From Streptomyces sp. SLBN-118 (GTDB lineage Bacteria > Actinomycetota > Actinomycetes > Streptomycetales > Streptomycetaceae): a DNA stretch of 64,000 nt. Position numbers and translations under genes: made by a program. This document shows, in pieces, positions 44,106-53,926 of the stretch (positions within the stretch are counted from its first letter, which is position 1; each line of letters starts with the position of its first letter). Where the stretch lies: positions 3,100,001 through 3,164,000 of the forward strand of contig NZ_VFNP01000001.1 in NCBI RefSeq assembly GCF_006715635.1. The letters run 5' to 3'. The notes beneath the pieces were generated by a model that saw only the letters and a program-made list of their open reading frames with translations, was not told the DNA's origin and did not search any database.

Positions 44106-44808
44106 CCCGCTGGACAGCAAGGCCAACGCCTGCGGCACCGTGGACCGGCCTCTGTTTCGCTCAGCACGACGGTGCCCGCCTGGGTGAGGCGTTGCCAAAA
44201 ACTGCGACGCCTACAACACAGACTGCGGGCGTCCGGCCGGGCCGCGTGACGGGCCCCGGCCGGATGTCCCGGTAGTTCTCGCGGAAAAAACAACGCTAAG
44301 GGGCTGCGGGCCAGCTCAGGGTTCGGCGTTACGGGCTGAGGGCGTTGACGCGGTTCGCGTACTCGCGGCGGGCCTTGCGCTGTGCCGCCATGGGCTCCGT
44401 CGAGAGGTTGGCAGCGGGCCAGGAGCTGTTGGTGAACCGGCGGGGTGGCGCTGACGCGCAGGGTGTAGCCCTGGCCGCGTCGTAGGGTCACCCCGCGGTT
44501 GAGCGCGTCGCGCTCGGCGGGGCTCCAGTTCGGCGGTGCGGAGGAAGTCGGCGACCTTGCCAGGCATGTCGAGGGTGACGGGCAGTTCTGTGGCCGAGGT
44601 GTCCGCGTGGCTGGCGGCGGTGTTCTCGGGCAGGAGGCCGGCGGCGGCGGTGCGGACGGCGCCCCGGCTGACGCCGTGCTCGCGGGCCCCCGCATCTCGC
44701 CCGGCTGCGTTTCCGCATCATGCGAGTACGGCTCATACGAGTGTGGTCCGGCGCTTTGCCGACCGAGCACGGACGACGATCGTTGATCGACCGCCCCTTT
44801 CGCCGCTC
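44106..44808. other. Degenerate region, possibly a decayed minus-strand gene
   Basis: Minus-strand peptides LDMPGKVADFLRTAEL (one frame) and SPAERDALNRGVTLRRGQGY, TLRVSATPPVHQQLLARC (another) look like one protein broken near 44510. No family recognised. The remainder shows nothing. Confidence 0.35.
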
Positions 44809-45564
44809 TCAACGGGGCATGTACTCCGCCAGCAGGTCCGCGATGGCGGCGTGCCCCGTCCCCTTGTCCCAGGACGCCTCGTCTGAGCTGGTGAGCACGA
44901 TCAGCTCGGTGCCGTCGGGCCGGGGGCTGCGGGAGACCTCGCAGGTGCCGTTCGGCCTGGCTTCCGCAAGCTTGCGCAGCTCCGTCTCGATGTCTTTGCC
45001 GCACCACGCGCGGGCCAGGTCCAGCGCTGTGTGGCCCTGTCCGTCGGTGCGGCGGGCGTCGGCGCCATGGCGCAGCAGGTCCCGCACGATGCCTGTCGCT
45101 CCGAACTCGGCCGCGGCCATCAGGGGAGTGCGGTCGAGGTGGCCGGCATCGGGGTCGGCGTTCGCTTCCAACAGGAGCCGGGCGGTCTCGTGGTGACCAC
45201 CGGCGGCTGCCCACAGCAGAGCGGTGTAGCCGGCGCCGTCGTCCTCCCTGAGACGGGGATCCGCGCCGTGGGAGAGCAGCTCACGCACCGCCGCGCTGTA
45301 GCCCCAGCAGGCCGCCGCACACAGCGGCAGCCCTTCACTCCCAGGTCCCCGGCTCTCCTCGTCGGGTGAGGCGCCTGCGTCCAGGAGCAGGCGCACGATG
45401 TCTGCCTCTCCCGACACCGCGGCCAGGTACACGGGGGTCTCGCCGACGGCACTCGCCGCGGACGGGGAGGCCCCTGTGCGCAGGAGTTCTTCCACCCGCC
45501 CCGTTCGCCGTTCGTAGATGGCGCGGATGAGCTGATCGGTCAGCGCTGTGGTCACGCTTGTCAC
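44809..45564 (-). CDS. ankyrin repeat protein
   Basis: A 251-residue protein with about five ankyrin repeats between residues 10 and 195 (GETPVYLAAVSGEADIVRLL, GYTALLWAAAGGHHETARLL, LDRTPLMAAAEFGATGIVRD, GHTALDLA). The last 55 residues are not ankyrin and end in ADLLAEYMPR. Ankyrin domains mediate protein contacts; the partner is unknown. GTG at 45564 has AAGAAG upstream. It is the only clearly intact gene between the ISAs1 element and the IS982 remnant. Confidence 0.85.
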   Translation of the reverse strand: MTSVTTALTDQLIRAIYERRTGRVEELLRTGASPSAASAVGETPVYLAAVSGEADIVRLLLDAGASPDEESRGPGSEGLPLCAAACWGYSAAVRELLSHGADPRLREDDGAGYTALLWAAAGGHHETARLLLEANADPDAGHLDRTPLMAAAEFGATGIVRDLLRHGADARRTDGQGHTALDLARAWCGKDIETELRKLAEARPNGTCEVSRSPRPDGTELIVLTSSDEASWDKGTGHAAIADLLAEYMPR

Positions 45565-45755
45565 CTTCTTTGCGTACGGTGCTTGGATGCCGGGTCGAGT
45601 CCCGGTTGCCGACGGTGCCGAGCTGTATGCATGTCTTCAGCCTGACACCGCTCCGGCGCTTTTTTGTCACTCCAAGACACACCTGCATCCGACTCAGGAG
45701 GGACGGGGTGGTCCGATAGTCCTAGACGAGCTACCCCGATCGTGCTCAGTGGTCT

Positions 45756-46105
45756 TCAGGCGATGAGGAAGCGGGTGAGGGGCGAGTGGGTCTTGTGGTT
45801 GTGCCAGATCGCGGCGGTCATCGCCAAGGGGCACCGGGCGGCGCGGACGGCGACGCCCTCGTGGGTAAGTCCGCCGTGCTGTTCGAGGTCCCACTGCCCC
45901 TTCAGGGTGTTGTTTACGGACTCGATCAACTGCCGCACGGACTTCAGCAGCCTCTCTCCAGGACGTTTCTTCTCCCGCTTGAACGAAGGCCGCAGCAAGG
46001 TGATCCCACGTAGAGCGAGGTTGCTCTCGAATTCCTTGGACGCGAAATCCTTGTCGGAGATCAGCAGTAGCCTGGGGCGTTCGGTGATCAGCTGTTCATC
46101 GACGT
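45756..46105 (-). mobile_element. IS982-family transposase C-terminal remnant
   Basis: Minus strand encodes LLLISDKDFASKEFESNLAL, RGITLLRPSFKREKKRPGE, ESVNNTLKGQWDLEQHGG and AAIWHNHKT, the C-terminal DDE region of IS982-type transposases. The N-terminal two-thirds is missing at 46105, where unrelated sequence starts. Confidence 0.75.
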
Positions 46106-46165
46106 CGCATGGCCTGTGGCACCTCGCGCTCGTCAGGTTTCGGGCGGGGCGGCCCCAGGATCGGT

Positions 46166-46630
46166 CTACTTGCTGCCGGCTTTGTTCTCGGCGATCCAGT
46201 CGGTGTTGGACTGCCAGCCGTACAGAGTATTGCCGTCGAGGAACGTGTAGTACAGGCCGCAGCGAGCCGTGGGCTTGGCGGCCGCGTCCTTGGGAAACCA
46301 GTCGGCCTTGAGTGCAGGTCCGGGGAGATTGGCAGTGGGCTTGTAGGGAGTGCAGCCGGCGGGCATGGACGCGGAGGGCAGGGTGGCCTTGAGAAGCCGG
46401 TCGCCGCCGGTTGTCTTCATCTCGTACGCGACGCTTGTCGCGCCGTCGGGTATCCACCGTGGGAAGGAGGCCCGGTCGGCCTTGGCTTCGGCCGCTGTCT
46501 TGTAGGAGGACGCCTCGTCGTGGCGATGGTGGTACCAGTCAGACGCGGCCGGCACAGTGAAAGCGGCAACGGCGCCGATGGCGATCACGGTGGAAACTCC
46601 GGCGATGACAGCCGTCCGGTTCCTGGGCAT
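46166..46630 (-). CDS. membrane-anchored or secreted protein of unknown function
   Basis: A 154-residue protein. The ATG at 46630 has GAGGAG upstream. A signal-anchor at about 7-28 (VIAGVSTVIAIGAVAAFTVP) is followed by an extracytoplasmic domain with two Cys (CTPYKP and RCGLYYTFL), probably disulphide-bonded. No family recognised. It resembles small cell-envelope proteins often found on islands. Confidence 0.7.
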   Translation of the reverse strand: MPRNRTAVIAGVSTVIAIGAVAAFTVPAASDWYHHRHDEASSYKTAAEAKADRASFPRWIPDGATSVAYEMKTTGGDRLLKATLPSASMPAGCTPYKPTANLPGPALKADWFPKDAAAKPTARCGLYYTFLDGNTLYGWQSNTDWIAENKAGSK

Positions 46631-47521
46631 ATCAGGCTCCTCAAAGGTGGGAGGTTCATATTCCACTCTCCCCGTCCGGCGAAGCCCGATCCATACGTCC
46701 CAAGAAGTGTTTCCGCATACATCTCCAGTCGGATGCCCCCTCCCCTATATGGACCCCAGATGCGGTTGCAGTACTAACAGGAAGGCAGCTCACGGCGAAC
46801 TCGTGCGGCGGCGCCCGTCTACCGCCATAGGAAACGCAAGATCCAGTTACACAGGCCGGGCTCACCCCGGGCATCGGGTTTCTTCATCCCACAGATCAGC
46901 ACCGCACGCGGATGCAACGATGAACGTCAACGGACACCACGCGTGGCTTCGCTGGGGCGTGTGACGTACCGCAGGTGCGTCGTGGGACCTCGCCCCAGCG
47001 CGCGTGACCGGTCGGCAGGGGACAGCAGCCCGGTCACCCCAAGGGCGGTCGGCTCCGGGGACGCCCGGTGCCGACCGCATCCGGTCCAAACGGTTGCGCT
47101 CGCCGCAGCCCGTCCAGCACGATGCAAGAGAAGCGCGTCCCCCTCTGCGCGACACAACCGCCAAAGGTCGATACCACCCGAGCGCCCTCCGTGCGCCGGG
47201 TCGGCGACCTTCCCCACGCGGTGCTACCCCCCGGCGCCGCGCCTCGGCACCGGCGCCGCCCTGACGTCGGTGCTGACCCCCAAGGGCCCTGCGGATGGTG
47301 CATTCGCGGGGCCCTTGGCCGTGCCCTCCGGCCCTTTGCGAATTCACTCCCGTGGCATGTGACGGGGGCCACATAAATTTTCTGTGAGTGCGAGGGCAAC
47401 CTTTTCGGCCACTGGCCGGTCAAGCATGCGAAACAACGGCCTCACCTGTGCACCCCCACCTCGGTAGGCCCATCAGACTCCGTGCCGCGCGAGCGGTACG
47501 CCGGACTTCACTGAGGTCTTA
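46631..47521. other. Gene-free interval before the surface protein
   Basis: About 890 bases without a supported gene. ORFs on both strands have no ribosome sites or recognisable motifs. An AT-richer patch (ACATAAATTTTCTG, about 47372-47385) may belong to the promoter of the surface-protein gene. Confidence 0.5.
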
Positions 47522-48526
47522 ATGAAGCTTCGCCGCGCTATGGCCGTCGCTGCAGCGACCGCTGTCATAGCACCCGCCGCGTTCCTGACGGCTCCGGCCG
47601 CGTACGCGGACGACCCGTCTCCGACGCCGACCGACACGGCGAGCAGTTCGCCGTCGGAGACGGCCGGCACCCCCTCGGAGACGGCGGGCACTCCCTCGGA
47701 GACGGCGACCGCGCCGGCCGCGGCCCAGAGCAGCACCCCGGCGGCCACCCCGAGCACCTCGGCGGCCTCGTCTTCCGCTCCGGCCACCACGCCGAGCCCG
47801 TCCGCCACGACGCCGGACGAGTTCCCCTGTGACCTGAACGAAGAGCCGAAGTTCGACAAGAGCCTGCAGACCAGCCTCTCCGGTCTGCCGTCGAAGATCG
47901 TCGCGGGCAGCGGCTACCACGAGTTCAAGCTGAACGTCAGCAACAAGGGCGAGAGCAGCTACAAGCGTGTCGACCTCGGCGTCTTCGCCGCTCAGATCGA
48001 CGAGGACACGTGGAACGAGGTCACCGGCCACCTGTCCCTGCAGTACAAGGACCCCGAGTCCGGCAAGTGGACCGCCATCTCCCTCGACGAGAACGACGAG
48101 GGCGCCGGTTACCTCGGCTACACCGACGTCAAGGCGAAGGAGTCCTTCTCCATCGACCTGCGTCTGAGCGTCGACAAGTCCGCCCCGGCCGGCTTCGGCT
48201 ACGCCATCAGCATCGGCATCTACGCCGACGACAAGGGCAACTGCGTCTTCTCCGACGACGAGTCCTACTACGAGTTCGACATCCTCGCCGCGGGCGCGAA
48301 GCCCGGTGACGTCGACGACGCCGAGCCGCAGGAGGGTGGCAAGAAGCCGCTGCCGTCCAAGAAGCCGGCCGGCAACACGGAGATCCAGCCGCAGGGCAAC
48401 CTCGCCTCGACCGGTTCCAACTCCATGCTGCCGACCGTCGGCATCGCCGGTGGCATCGCCATCGTCGCCGGTGCCGGGGTCGTCTTCGCGATGAAGCGCC
48501 GCCGCAGCGGTGACGCCGCCGCGTAA
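47522..48526 (+). CDS. LAxTG-anchored cell-surface protein (sortase substrate)
   Basis: A 334-residue surface protein. Signal peptide at 1-29 ending AYA, a Ser/Thr/Pro/Ala-rich stalk (30-100) with three tandem PSETAGT units, a beta-rich domain (about 105-265), then the sorting signal LASTGSNS near residue 298, a membrane helix and the RRR tail. LAxTG is the motif used by class E sortases in Streptomyces, so the protein should be covalently linked to peptidoglycan. The beta domain's function is unknown. Confidence 0.87.
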   Translation: MKLRRAMAVAAATAVIAPAAFLTAPAAYADDPSPTPTDTASSSPSETAGTPSETAGTPSETATAPAAAQSSTPAATPSTSAASSSAPATTPSPSATTPDEFPCDLNEEPKFDKSLQTSLSGLPSKIVAGSGYHEFKLNVSNKGESSYKRVDLGVFAAQIDEDTWNEVTGHLSLQYKDPESGKWTAISLDENDEGAGYLGYTDVKAKESFSIDLRLSVDKSAPAGFGYAISIGIYADDKGNCVFSDDESYYEFDILAAGAKPGDVDDAEPQEGGKKPLPSKKPAGNTEIQPQGNLASTGSNSMLPTVGIAGGIAIVAGAGVVFAMKRRRSGDAAA

Positions 48527-48545
48527 CACCCGGCCCTGAAGCCAG

Positions 48546-48581
48546 AAGGCCGCTGCACTCGGAGGGGGGTGCAGCGGCCTT
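48546..48581. terminator. bidirectional terminator between convergent genes
   Basis: A perfect 13-bp stem, AAGGCCGCTGCAC / GTGCAGCGGCCTT, with a 10-base loop, lies between the surface-protein gene and the convergent GMC oxidoreductase gene. Confidence 0.88.
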
Positions 48582-48597
48582 CGTATGTCCGGGCTGG

Positions 48598-50403
48598 TCA
48601 GGACTGTTTCGGCGGGACCGCCGGCATGCCCAGGAACGGCAGCCTCAGCGCCCCGAACGCCGAATCCGGCACCGCCGGTGACTTCGGGGCCACCGCCGGG
48701 AGGCGCTCGTAGGCCGCGCCCTGCTGCGGGCGGGTGTCCTCCTCGCCGTTGTTGGGCCAGAGCGAGATCGCCCGCTCCGCCTGTGCCGTGATCGTCAGCG
48801 ACGGGTTCACACCCAGGTTCGCCGAGACCGCCGCGCCGTCGACGACCGAGATGCCCGGGTGGCCCCACAGCCGGTGGTACGGGTCAATGACACCCTCCTC
48901 GGCGGAGGCGCCGATCGGGCAGCCGCCCAGGAAGTGGGCCGTCAGCGGGGTCCCCATCAGTTCGCCGATGTTGGAGCCCGCGTAGCCGTTGATCTCCTCG
49001 GCGAGCAACGACGCGGCGCGGGTGGCCTCCGGGATCTGGTTGGGGTTGGGAGCACCGTGGCCCTGGCGGGCGGTGAGCAGTCCCTTGCCGATGCCTTTCG
49101 ACTTGCGGTACGTCGTCAGGGAGTTGTCCAGCGACTGCATGACCAGACCAATGATGGCCCGCTCCGACCAGCGGCGGCTGGAGAGCGAACGGACCGCGAG
49201 CCAGGGGTGCCTGGCCATGTTGCCGAGCCAGGCCGCGACCCGGGACCGGGCGCTGTAGGGGACCTGGAGGATCGTCAGGCTGCCCATCGCGTTCGAGCCC
49301 CTGCCGTAACGCACCGGCTCGATGTGGGTGTTCTCGTCGGGGTGGATCGAGGACGTGATGGCGACTCCGCGCGTGAAGTCGACCTTCTCGGCTCCGTGCT
49401 TCCTGCGGTAGCGGCGGTTGTCGGTCAGCGCTCCCACCAGGGCCTCGGAGTTGGTACGGGTCAGCTCGCCCAGCCGCGTCGAGATCCGCGGCAGAAGTCC
49501 GCTGTCCTTCATCCGGTGCAGGAGGGTCTGGGTGCCGTAGGTACCGGCGGCGATGACGACCCGGCGCGCCGTGAACGTACGCCCCTGCCCCTTGCGCTTG
49601 TTGTCGCTGGGCAGGGTGCTGACCGCGAAGCCGCCGCGCGAGTCCTCGGTGACGGAGACGACCGAGGTCATGGGGTGGACTTCCGCGCCCGCCCTTTCCG
49701 CCAGGTAGAGGTAGTTCTCGTTGAGGGTGTTCTTCGCGCCGTGGCGGCAGCCCGTCATGCATTCGCCGCACTCGGTGCACGCCTTGCGGGAGGGACCCAC
49801 TCCCCCGAAGTACGGGTCGTCGACCTCCTCCCCCGGCCTGGCCGTCGCCGTGCCGTCGGCGTCCTCGCCGTCGCCGAAGTAGACGCCGACCGGGGCCATG
49901 TGGAAGGTGTCGCCCACGCCCATCGCCTGGGCGGTCGCCTTGAGATGGATGTCCGAGGGGGTCATCGTCGGGTTGAGCCGCACGCCCAGCATCCGCTTGG
50001 CCTGGTCGTAGTACGGAGCGAGCTCGTCCTGCCAGTCGGTGATGTCCTTCCACTGCGGGTCCTGGAAGAAGGCCGCGGGCGGGACGTACAGAGTGTTGGC
50101 GTAGTTGAGCGACCCGCCGCCCACCCCCGCGCCCGCCAGCACCATCACATTGCCGAGCAGATGGATGCGCTGGATGCCGAAGAGGCCGAGCGCAGGGGCC
50201 CAGAGATAGTTGCGCAGGTCCCAGGAGTTCTTGGGCAGCGTCTCGCGCGTGAAGCGGCGGCCCGCCTCCAGGACGCCGACCCGGTAGCCCTTCTCGGTCA
50301 GCCGCAGCGCGGAGACCGAGCCGCCGAAGCCCGAGCCGACGACGATGACGTCGTAGTCGTACGCGGATTCTTCCTGATTCTGGGCAGGGGGTACCTCGGG
50401 CAT
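48598..50403 (-). CDS. GMC family oxidoreductase (cholesterol-oxidase-like)
   Basis: A 601-residue flavoprotein. The FAD-binding motif GSGFGGS is near residue 23, GAGVGGGSLNYAN is the second GMC signature, and HFLGGCPIG plus the C-terminal VNPSLTITAQAERA close the active site. It contains CTECGECMTGC, a Cys cluster seen in some long GMC members that may bind a metal or iron-sulphur centre. Substrate unknown; sterol or alcohol oxidation is likely. The SSADH gene lies 27 bases upstream on the same strand, so the pair is probably cotranscribed. Confidence 0.87.
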   Translation of the reverse strand: MPEVPPAQNQEESAYDYDVIVVGSGFGGSVSALRLTEKGYRVGVLEAGRRFTRETLPKNSWDLRNYLWAPALGLFGIQRIHLLGNVMVLAGAGVGGGSLNYANTLYVPPAAFFQDPQWKDITDWQDELAPYYDQAKRMLGVRLNPTMTPSDIHLKATAQAMGVGDTFHMAPVGVYFGDGEDADGTATARPGEEVDDPYFGGVGPSRKACTECGECMTGCRHGAKNTLNENYLYLAERAGAEVHPMTSVVSVTEDSRGGFAVSTLPSDNKRKGQGRTFTARRVVIAAGTYGTQTLLHRMKDSGLLPRISTRLGELTRTNSEALVGALTDNRRYRRKHGAEKVDFTRGVAITSSIHPDENTHIEPVRYGRGSNAMGSLTILQVPYSARSRVAAWLGNMARHPWLAVRSLSSRRWSERAIIGLVMQSLDNSLTTYRKSKGIGKGLLTARQGHGAPNPNQIPEATRAASLLAEEINGYAGSNIGELMGTPLTAHFLGGCPIGASAEEGVIDPYHRLWGHPGISVVDGAAVSANLGVNPSLTITAQAERAISLWPNNGEEDTRPQQGAAYERLPAVAPKSPAVPDSAFGALRLPFLGMPAVPPKQS

Positions 50404-50430
50404 GACTCTCCTCGGTGCAAAAGGTGTCGA

Positions 50431-52047
50431 CTAGCGAAGGCGCAGGGCCTTCATCGCCTTCAGGCTGCGGCTCATGAAAGCGGCGTACTTCTCGTCGTCC
50501 ATGCCGAAGGACGGCGCCAGCGGCATCAGCCGCTGCTGGGCCACGGTCTGTGCCTCGGTGTACTTGAGGATGCCCTCCGAACCGTGTCGCCGGCTGAGGC
50601 CGGAGTCCTTCATGCCGCCCATCGGGGACTGCACGCTGCCGTACGCGGGGGCGTAGCCCTCGTTGATGTTGACGGTGCCGGTGCGCAGCTTCGCGGCGAC
50701 GGCGTGGCCGCGCTTGCCGTCCTTGGTCCAGACGCTCGAATTCAGGCCGTACGGAGTGGCATTGGCCTGCTTGACGACCTCGTCCTCGTCCTTGAAGCGG
50801 TAGATCGAGACGACAGGGCCGAAGGTCTCCTCGGTGCAGACGGCCATCGGCGCCTCGACGCCGTCCAGGATCGTCGGCTCGTAGAACAGCGGGCCGACGT
50901 CGGGGCGCGCGACGCCGCCCGCAACGAGCGTGGCGCCCTTGGCGACGGCCTCCTCGACATGGCGGGTGACGGTCTCCAGCTGACGCTCGCCCACCAGAGA
51001 GCCCATGTCGGCTCCGTACGCGAGGGAGTTGCCGAGGCGCATCGCCTTCGTACGGGCGGCGAACCGATCCACGAAGACGTCGGCGATCGACTCGTGGACG
51101 TACAGCCGCTCGATGGAGATGCAGAGCTGGCCCGCGGAGGAGAAGCAGGCGCGGATCGCTCCGGCCGCGGCCTTCTCGATGTCGGCGTCGTGCAGCACCA
51201 GCATGGCGTTCTTGCCGCCGAGTTCGAGGGAGACGCCGACCAGGCGGGCGGCCGCGCCCTGGGCGACCTCGCGGCCGGTGCGAGTGGAACCGGTGAAGGA
51301 GACGTAATCCGCGTGCTTGACGACTTCCGGGCCGACAACCGGGCCTTCGCCGATGACGATCTGGAAGACCTCGGCGGGCATTCCGGCCTCGATGAGCAGG
51401 TCGCGGGCCCACAGCGCGGTGAGCGCGGTCTCGGTGTCGGGCTTCATCACGACGGCGTTGCCGGAGACGAACGCGGGGAGCGCATCGCCGACGGAGAGTT
51501 CGAACGGGTAGTTCCAGGGCGCGATCTGGCCGACGACGCCGCGCGGCTGACGCAGTTCGGTGGTCTTCGTCAGGACGGGGACCACACCCATGTGGCGCTT
51601 GGGCTTGAGATAGGCGGGCGCCTTCCGGCCGTAGTGACGGGCGGCAACGGCGACGGCCTGGACCTCCTCGTGCGCGTGGAGGCGGGCCTTGCCGGTCTCC
51701 AGCTGGATGAGGTCGAGGACCTCGGCCTGGCGCTCGAGTACGAGGTCGTGGAAGCGGAGCAGGACGGCTGCGCGGGCGCGGGCCGGAATCGCGGCCCAGG
51801 CGGGCTGGGCCGCCCGGGCGCGCTCAAAGGCCTCGGCGACGTCCTCGGGGGTGGACTCGGGCAGATCAGCCAGCTTCCGACCGGTGAAGGGGGTGTGGTT
51901 CGCGGTACGGCCGGAGCCGATCACACCGCGGGTGAGCTGCGCGACCACCTCGGGAGTGACCACGTCTGCTGCGGTGCGCGCACCGGCCGGGGCGGCTGCT
52001 GTCGGATTGGTGCCCAGGGCGGCGGCGGGGGCCTGCGAGTCCGTCAT
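50431..52047 (-). CDS. gabD2: succinic semialdehyde dehydrogenase
   Basis: A 538-residue aldehyde dehydrogenase: catalytic Glu in LELGGKNAML, catalytic Cys in SSAGQLC, and Rossmann motif FTGSTRTG. Overall sequence matches the GabD2 type, which oxidises succinic semialdehyde to succinate with NADP+. ATG at 52047 is preferred because a -10-like TACTCT ends seven bases before it, suggesting a leaderless mRNA; an ATG seven codons upstream (52068) is the alternative. The symbol rests on overall resemblance only. Confidence 0.85.
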   Translation of the reverse strand: MTDSQAPAAALGTNPTAAAPAGARTAADVVTPEVVAQLTRGVIGSGRTANHTPFTGRKLADLPESTPEDVAEAFERARAAQPAWAAIPARARAAVLLRFHDLVLERQAEVLDLIQLETGKARLHAHEEVQAVAVAARHYGRKAPAYLKPKRHMGVVPVLTKTTELRQPRGVVGQIAPWNYPFELSVGDALPAFVSGNAVVMKPDTETALTALWARDLLIEAGMPAEVFQIVIGEGPVVGPEVVKHADYVSFTGSTRTGREVAQGAAARLVGVSLELGGKNAMLVLHDADIEKAAAGAIRACFSSAGQLCISIERLYVHESIADVFVDRFAARTKAMRLGNSLAYGADMGSLVGERQLETVTRHVEEAVAKGATLVAGGVARPDVGPLFYEPTILDGVEAPMAVCTEETFGPVVSIYRFKDEDEVVKQANATPYGLNSSVWTKDGKRGHAVAAKLRTGTVNINEGYAPAYGSVQSPMGGMKDSGLSRRHGSEGILKYTEAQTVAQQRLMPLAPSFGMDDEKYAAFMSRSLKAMKALRLR

Positions 52048-52235
52048 GGGGGCGAGAGTATGCGGCATCCCGCAGTTTGGGTACCCGTCAGTAACGGCTT
52101 TTCACCGGGCCCTCACCATCGCGCCAGCGATCACTGGCAGATAAGCCCTGATCAGGGGGCTTGCCCCGGCTTTCTGGGCTTCAGCACCGGATGCAGAGCC
52201 GTGACCTCGGCCCGCGTCGTGCCGCCCGCCCGATG

Positions 52236-53897
52236 TCACCCCGCGGGTGTGAAGGAGTCCAGCGCGGTGTCGAAGTGCCGTCGCGCCTCGTCCGTCCTGC
52301 CGACCGGGGCCGAGACCCACACGTCGTACATCGTGCCGTTCTCGTCCCAGCAGATGTCGAACGTGTGCCGGTCCCCCTCGGCCTTGGAGAAGCCGTCCCA
52401 GGAGAACTCCCAGAGCGCGGCGGTCAGCCCGTTGTGCGTGGTCGGGGTGACCTTGCCGTCGCGGTAGCCGGGGTTGGTGTTCGGTCCGTCCGCGTCCGAG
52501 CGGCGCATCGATCCGAGCGGCCCGTCGGGAGCCGGGCTCTGTACCCGGATGCCGATCCTGATGTCCTTGTCCGGCGCCATGTAGTAGACGCGCTTGTCGT
52601 CCTGGGAGCGTACGAAGCCCTCGGGGACGACGAGCGCGAAGCCGTCCGGGTCGGAGACCGAGAGATATCCCTCGGGCGCGACGGGCTTCTTGGCGGGTGG
52701 CGGCGTGGGCGACCTGGTCACGGTCACCGTGGGATTCGGCTCGGCTTTCGCGGCGGGCGACTGTGCCGCACTCACCGAAGGCGAACTGGTCTCCTTGGTA
52801 CTGCTCGGACCCGCGGCGGCGCCGCCACCTCCGTCGCCCTGGAACAGGACCGCTGCCGCCCCTCCCGCCCCGGCCAGCGCGGCGACGAGCGCCGCCACGG
52901 CCAGCAGCGGCGCATGCCGGCGTCCAGCACGCGCGGGCGCAGGGGTCACGGGCTGCTGCGGCGCGGGCGCGCGTGGCGTCGGAGTACTGTCGCGGCCCGT
53001 GTCGCGGCGGGAGTCCGCCCGGGCGTCGCGGCGGGTGGGGACGTTCAGCCCGGCGGGCACCGGTACGGCCCCCGTCGTGACGTACGTACGCAGCAGTTCC
53101 TCCGCCTCCGTCGCGCCGAGCCTGCGCTCCGGGTCCCGGTCGAGCAGCCCCAGCACGACCGGCAGCAGCGGAGCGGCCTGGGCGGGCGGGCGGATCTCGT
53201 CCTCGACGACCGCGTGCAGAATGCCGCCCAACGAGTCGCGGCGGAACGGCGATTCGCCGCTCACCGCCGCGCAGAGGAGCACTCCCAGCGACCACAGATC
53301 CGACTCGGGGCCGGCTGTCTCGCCCTGCATCCGCTCCGGCGCGGTGTACTCGGGCGATCCGACGAACGACCCCGAATCGGTGATCGTCGTGGACCCGGCG
53401 AGCTGTGCGATACCGAAATCGGTCAGGACGACCCGCCCCGTGGACTCCTCGATGAGGACATTGGCGGGCTTCAGATCACGGTGCAGCACACCCAGTTGAT
53501 GCGCGGCCCGCAGTGCGCCGAGCAGCGCGAGCCCGATCCGCGCCGCCTCCGCCACGTCGACGGGTCCGCCGCGGGTGATCCGTTCGGCGAGCGAGCCGCC
53601 GTCGACCAGTTCCATGACGATGTACGGAAGTCCGTCGTCGACGACCACGTCATGGACGACGATCACATGCGGATGCTTGACCCGGGCAACGGCGCGGGCC
53701 TCCCGCAGCGGCGCGGCCGCGGATGTGTACGGGGACGCCGAACGGCCGCCCCTCGCATCCTCCGGATGGAGCTCCTTGACGGCTACCCGACGGCCGAGCA
53801 GCTCGTCGTCCGCCCGCCACACGGTGCCCATGCCTCCGCGTCCCAGCCGGTCCACAAGCCGGTAGCGGCCCGCGATCAGCCGCGTTTCCTCGGACAC
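52236..53897 (-). CDS. Ser/Thr protein kinase, membrane-anchored
   Basis: A 553-residue Hanks-type kinase. Gly-rich loop GRGGMGTV, Lys41 in VAVKEL, catalytic loop HRDLKPANVL, DFGIA, and the APE-region (EYTAPERM) are all intact. A proline/Ser linker leads to one membrane helix near 325-345 and an extracytoplasmic sensor domain of about 190 residues, with the lipoprotein-like start GYLSVSDPDGFALVVP that recurs in its neighbours. It is the last of four tandem kinase-type genes. Confidence 0.94.
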   Translation of the reverse strand: MSEETRLIAGRYRLVDRLGRGGMGTVWRADDELLGRRVAVKELHPEDARGGRSASPYTSAAAPLREARAVARVKHPHVIVVHDVVVDDGLPYIVMELVDGGSLAERITRGGPVDVAEAARIGLALLGALRAAHQLGVLHRDLKPANVLIEESTGRVVLTDFGIAQLAGSTTITDSGSFVGSPEYTAPERMQGETAGPESDLWSLGVLLCAAVSGESPFRRDSLGGILHAVVEDEIRPPAQAAPLLPVVLGLLDRDPERRLGATEAEELLRTYVTTGAVPVPAGLNVPTRRDARADSRRDTGRDSTPTPRAPAPQQPVTPAPARAGRRHAPLLAVAALVAALAGAGGAAAVLFQGDGGGGAAAGPSSTKETSSPSVSAAQSPAAKAEPNPTVTVTRSPTPPPAKKPVAPEGYLSVSDPDGFALVVPEGFVRSQDDKRVYYMAPDKDIRIGIRVQSPAPDGPLGSMRRSDADGPNTNPGYRDGKVTPTTHNGLTAALWEFSWDGFSKAEGDRHTFDICWDENGTMYDVWVSAPVGRTDEARRHFDTALDSFTPAG

Positions 53898-53926
53898 GCA
53901 ACTCCCCCTCGATCAGCCTGCGTCCA

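Noticed and set aside
46862..47374. 170-codon minus-strand ORF before the surface protein
   Set aside because: Arg/Gly-rich composition without motif, ribosome site or normal codon bias; other frames are equally open.
48859..52467. 1202-codon plus-strand ORF across the GMC and SSADH genes
   Set aside because: Antisense shadow of two well-supported minus-strand genes; no ribosome site or known domain.
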